This document shows positions 61,688-64,000 of a stretch of 64,000 bases of DNA, piece by piece. The DNA comes from Bacteroidota bacterium (GTDB taxonomy: Bacteria; Bacteroidota; Bacteroidia; B-17B0; Aurantibacillaceae): the NCBI GenBank assembly GCA_947450025.1, contig CANFTW010000013.1:33665-97664 (forward strand), in the 5' to 3' direction. Below the pieces are notes generated by a model, which saw only the letters and a list, made by a program, of their open reading frames with translations, had not been told where the DNA came from and searched no databases. Both the position numbers and the translations under genes were made by a program. Numbering within the stretch: the first letter of the stretch is position 1; each line of letters begins with the position of its first letter.

Positions 61688-62818
61688 TTATTGATCTAGA
61701 TTATTAATGGCTAATTTACCAACTAATGAACCAATAGCAACACCCATACCTCCCATTCTTACCGCACAAACAACATTAGGTGAAACTCTATTGATAATAG
61801 GCATTTTTTCATTACCAACACCCATAATTCCAGACCACCGATGCTCAATTTCAAAAGGAACTTGAGGTAAAATAACCTTTTTAAGTAGATACTCTAAATG
61901 AGATTGAATTTTAGAATTTAATTCAAACTTAATAGTAGTTTCTTTCTTAAAATCAAGATTTCTTCCACCACCAAATAAAACTCTCTCGCCGATATTCCTA
62001 AAATAATAAAATCCTTCATCGTAATGAAAAGTTCCCTTAATATTTAAATTCTCTATTGGTTTTGTTATTAAAACTTGAGCTCTTGCAGGTTTTACATCTG
62101 TCAATTTTAACAATTCATTCGCAAAACCATTTGTCGCAACAATGACCTGTTGTGATTCTATTATTCCTATGGAAGTTGAAAGACTTACTCCGTTTCCATA
62201 ATCATTAATTAACTTTACATTTACCGAATTTAAAATGATAATACCTTGCTTTAAAGCTAGCTGAATGAGTGATTGCATCATTTTTCCAGTATCAATTTGT
62301 CCTTCTCTTTTATTGTAAATAAGTCCTTTAATTGACTTAAAATGAAAAGTCCTAATTTTTTCATTTTCAATACTATACGTATCATTAGTCTTTGTATAGG
62401 GTTTAAGAATTTTGTTAAAATTACCTATAGATTGAGCACATTCTTCAAAATGACGTTTGTTAACAAATAACTCATATCCTCCCCATTCTTTGTATTCAAT
62501 TTGTTTATCACCTAATCGATTTCTCAATAATTCTAAACCTTTTATTCTCATCTCAACCGTTTCCCAAACCTTAGACTCATCAATATGTTTTAAATCTGAT
62601 AAAATTTCGCTAACACTTCCAAAACAAGCGAAACCTGCATTTTTGGTGCTTGCACCACAAGGTAAAACACCCTTTTCTAAAACAATAACCTTTGCTTTCT
62701 TATGTTTTTCTTTATATGAAATAGCGGCACTTAGGCCTACGATTCCACTTCCAATAACAATTAAATCTATATTATTTAAATAAGTTTGTTTTTCCCAAAA
62801 ACTAAGGTTTGAAATCAT
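61688..62818 (-). CDS. FAD-dependent oxidoreductase (DAO/DadA family)
   Basis: 'IDLIVIGSGIVGLSAAISYKEKHKKAKVIVLEKG', 'GASTKNAGFACFGS', 'WSGIMGVGNEKMPII'. Confidence 0.9.
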   Translation of the reverse strand: MISNLSFWEKQTYLNNIDLIVIGSGIVGLSAAISYKEKHKKAKVIVLEKGVLPCGASTKNAGFACFGSVSEILSDLKHIDESKVWETVEMRIKGLELLRNRLGDKQIEYKEWGGYELFVNKRHFEECAQSIGNFNKILKPYTKTNDTYSIENEKIRTFHFKSIKGLIYNKREGQIDTGKMMQSLIQLALKQGIIILNSVNVKLINDYGNGVSLSTSIGIIESQQVIVATNGFANELLKLTDVKPARAQVLITKPIENLNIKGTFHYDEGFYYFRNIGERVLFGGGRNLDFKKETTIKFELNSKIQSHLEYLLKKVILPQVPFEIEHRWSGIMGVGNEKMPIINRVSPNVVCAVRMGGMGVAIGSLVGKLAINNLDQ

Positions 62819-62905
62819 GTTACTTTTGTGTATAATTTTTTTTGAACTTTTTATGTAATTATAATTAAATTTACTTCTTTACACAAAATTACGTCTTTGT
62901 TCTAT

Positions 62906-64000
62906 ATGAAATATACTTTATATATTTTTATAATACTTTTAAGTTTTTATGCTTCTCTTTCCTATGCTCAGGAATGGTCACTCCCCTTTTCCAGTAAAAT
63001 TGAAAAAAATGGTAAAAAACTACAGGGGGCTACTGTTACTTTAATGCAAGGTTCAAAACAGGTTATGCAAACCATTACAGGCGAAGATGGAGCTTTTAAA
63101 TTTCAAATTCCGCCAAATGGAGATTATACAATAATCGTCACAAAACAAGGGCACTGCAGTAAAAAATTTCAAGTATCAACGAGGGGTGTTCCTGCAGATA
63201 AGCAAGAAGAAAAATTTAAAGGAATTGACATTAAAGCCATCAGTTTATTTGAACCATTACCAAACATTGACTACTCTGTATTAAATCAACCTCTTGTAAA
63301 AATCACTTATAATGCTGCTATTGACGATTTTGATTATGACGAATCTTATAGTAATCAAATACTTGATGCTTTAGATAAATTAAGGCAATTGGAGTTAGAT
63401 GCAATTAATAAACAAAAAGAACAAGAAGCAAATTATCAAACAGCTATAAAAACTGCGGACAAAGCCTTTCAAAAAAAAGAGTGGGTTACGGCAAAGTCAA
63501 ATTATGCTCAAGCTTCATCTCTTAAACCATCTGAAAATTACCCAAAAGATCAACTCGCTCAAATTGATATTATTATTAAAGATCAAGAAGCTTTAAATAA
63601 AAAAGCACTGGCTGATGCCAAAGCAAAAGTCGATAATGATGCTTTAGCCAAGAAAAAAGCTGAGGATGAGGCGGCTCGTTTAGCGAAAGAAAAAGCAGAT
63701 AAGTTGGCGGCTGAAAAAGCGCTTGCAGATGCCAAAGCAAAAGCTGATGCAGATGCTCTTGCTAAGAAAAAAGCAGATGAAGAAGCTGCTCGTTTAGCGA
63801 AAGAAAAAGCAGATAAATTAGCTGCTGAAAAAGCGCTAGCAGATGCCAAAGCTAAAGCCGATGCTGATGTTCTTGCTAAGAAAAAAGCAGATGAAGAAGC
63901 TGCTCGTTTAGCGAAAGAAAAAGCAGATAAGTTGGCCGCTGAAAAAGCATTAGCAGATGCCAAAGCTAAAGCCGATGCAGATGCTCTTGCGAAGAAAAAA
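62906..64000 (+). CDS. Exported protein with carboxypeptidase-regulatory-like domain and Ala/Lys/Glu-rich coiled-coil repeats; truncated by window edge
   Basis: My translation from the ATG at 62906: MKYTLYIFIILLSFYASLSYAQEWSLPFSSKIEKNGKKLQGATVTLMQ...; frame open to the window end, so absent from the ORF track. Confidence 0.85.
   Translation, partial: MKYTLYIFIILLSFYASLSYAQEWSLPFSSKIEKNGKKLQGATVTLMQGSKQVMQTITGEDGAFKFQIPPNGDYTIIVTKQGHCSKKFQVSTRGVPADKQEEKFKGIDIKAISLFEPLPNIDYSVLNQPLVKITYNAAIDDFDYDESYSNQILDALDKLRQLELDAINKQKEQEANYQTAIKTADKAFQKKEWVTAKSNYAQASSLKPSENYPKDQLAQIDIIIKDQEALNKKALADAKAKVDNDALAKKKAEDEAARLAKEKADKLAAEKALADAKAKADADALAKKKADEEAARLAKEKADKLAAEKALADAKAKADADVLAKKKADEEAARLAKEKADKLAAEKALADAKAKADADALAKKK
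63590..64000 (+). repeat. 114-bp (38-aa) tandem repeats, continuing past the window edge
   Basis: 'gctcgtttagcgaaagaaaaagcagataa' recurs at 63674, 63788 and 63902 (114-bp spacing). Confidence 0.9.

Noticed and set aside
63583-63963. 126-aa minus-strand ORF rich in Ala/Ser/Phe
   Set aside because: Antisense shadow of the 114-bp coiled-coil repeats of the plus-strand gene starting at 62906.

Overview
AT-rich Bacteroidota chromosomal window. The evidence is T9SS C-terminal sorting domains, a gliding-motility type CTD, GLPGLI, DUF1573 and MbnP families, and TAnnTTTG promoter-like boxes. Most of it is a housekeeping backbone: rpsO, pnp, rlmF, a dus gene, valS, tsaE, ribH, gapdh, dnaB, rarA, queA, lhgO and a fused branched-chain 2-oxoacid dehydrogenase E1. 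This is interleaved with secreted and outer-membrane proteins. I saw no rRNA, tRNA, CRISPR array, transposase or prophage. Regions most worth a second look: (1) an orphan di-heme protein at 41594-42523 that reads as a shrunken CcoO joined to a CcoP C-terminal heme domain, with no CcoN in the window; (2) two MbnP/MbnH-like pairs about 12 kb apart on opposite strands, one beside a T9SS multicopper oxidase, a redoxin and a YHYH protein; (3) a six-unit 60-bp/20-aa tandem repeat protein (GNSTSYSDC) inside an island of small exported proteins of unknown function (about 37-44 kb); (4) a dus gene whose conserved N-terminus has no ATG/GTG/TTG and appears to start at ATC or ATT; (5) a terminator-like hairpin inside the 5' coding part of the third of three tandem DUF1573 genes; (6) a 114-bp tandem-repeat coiled-coil gene running off the right edge. 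All assignments come from reading motifs; no database search was run.
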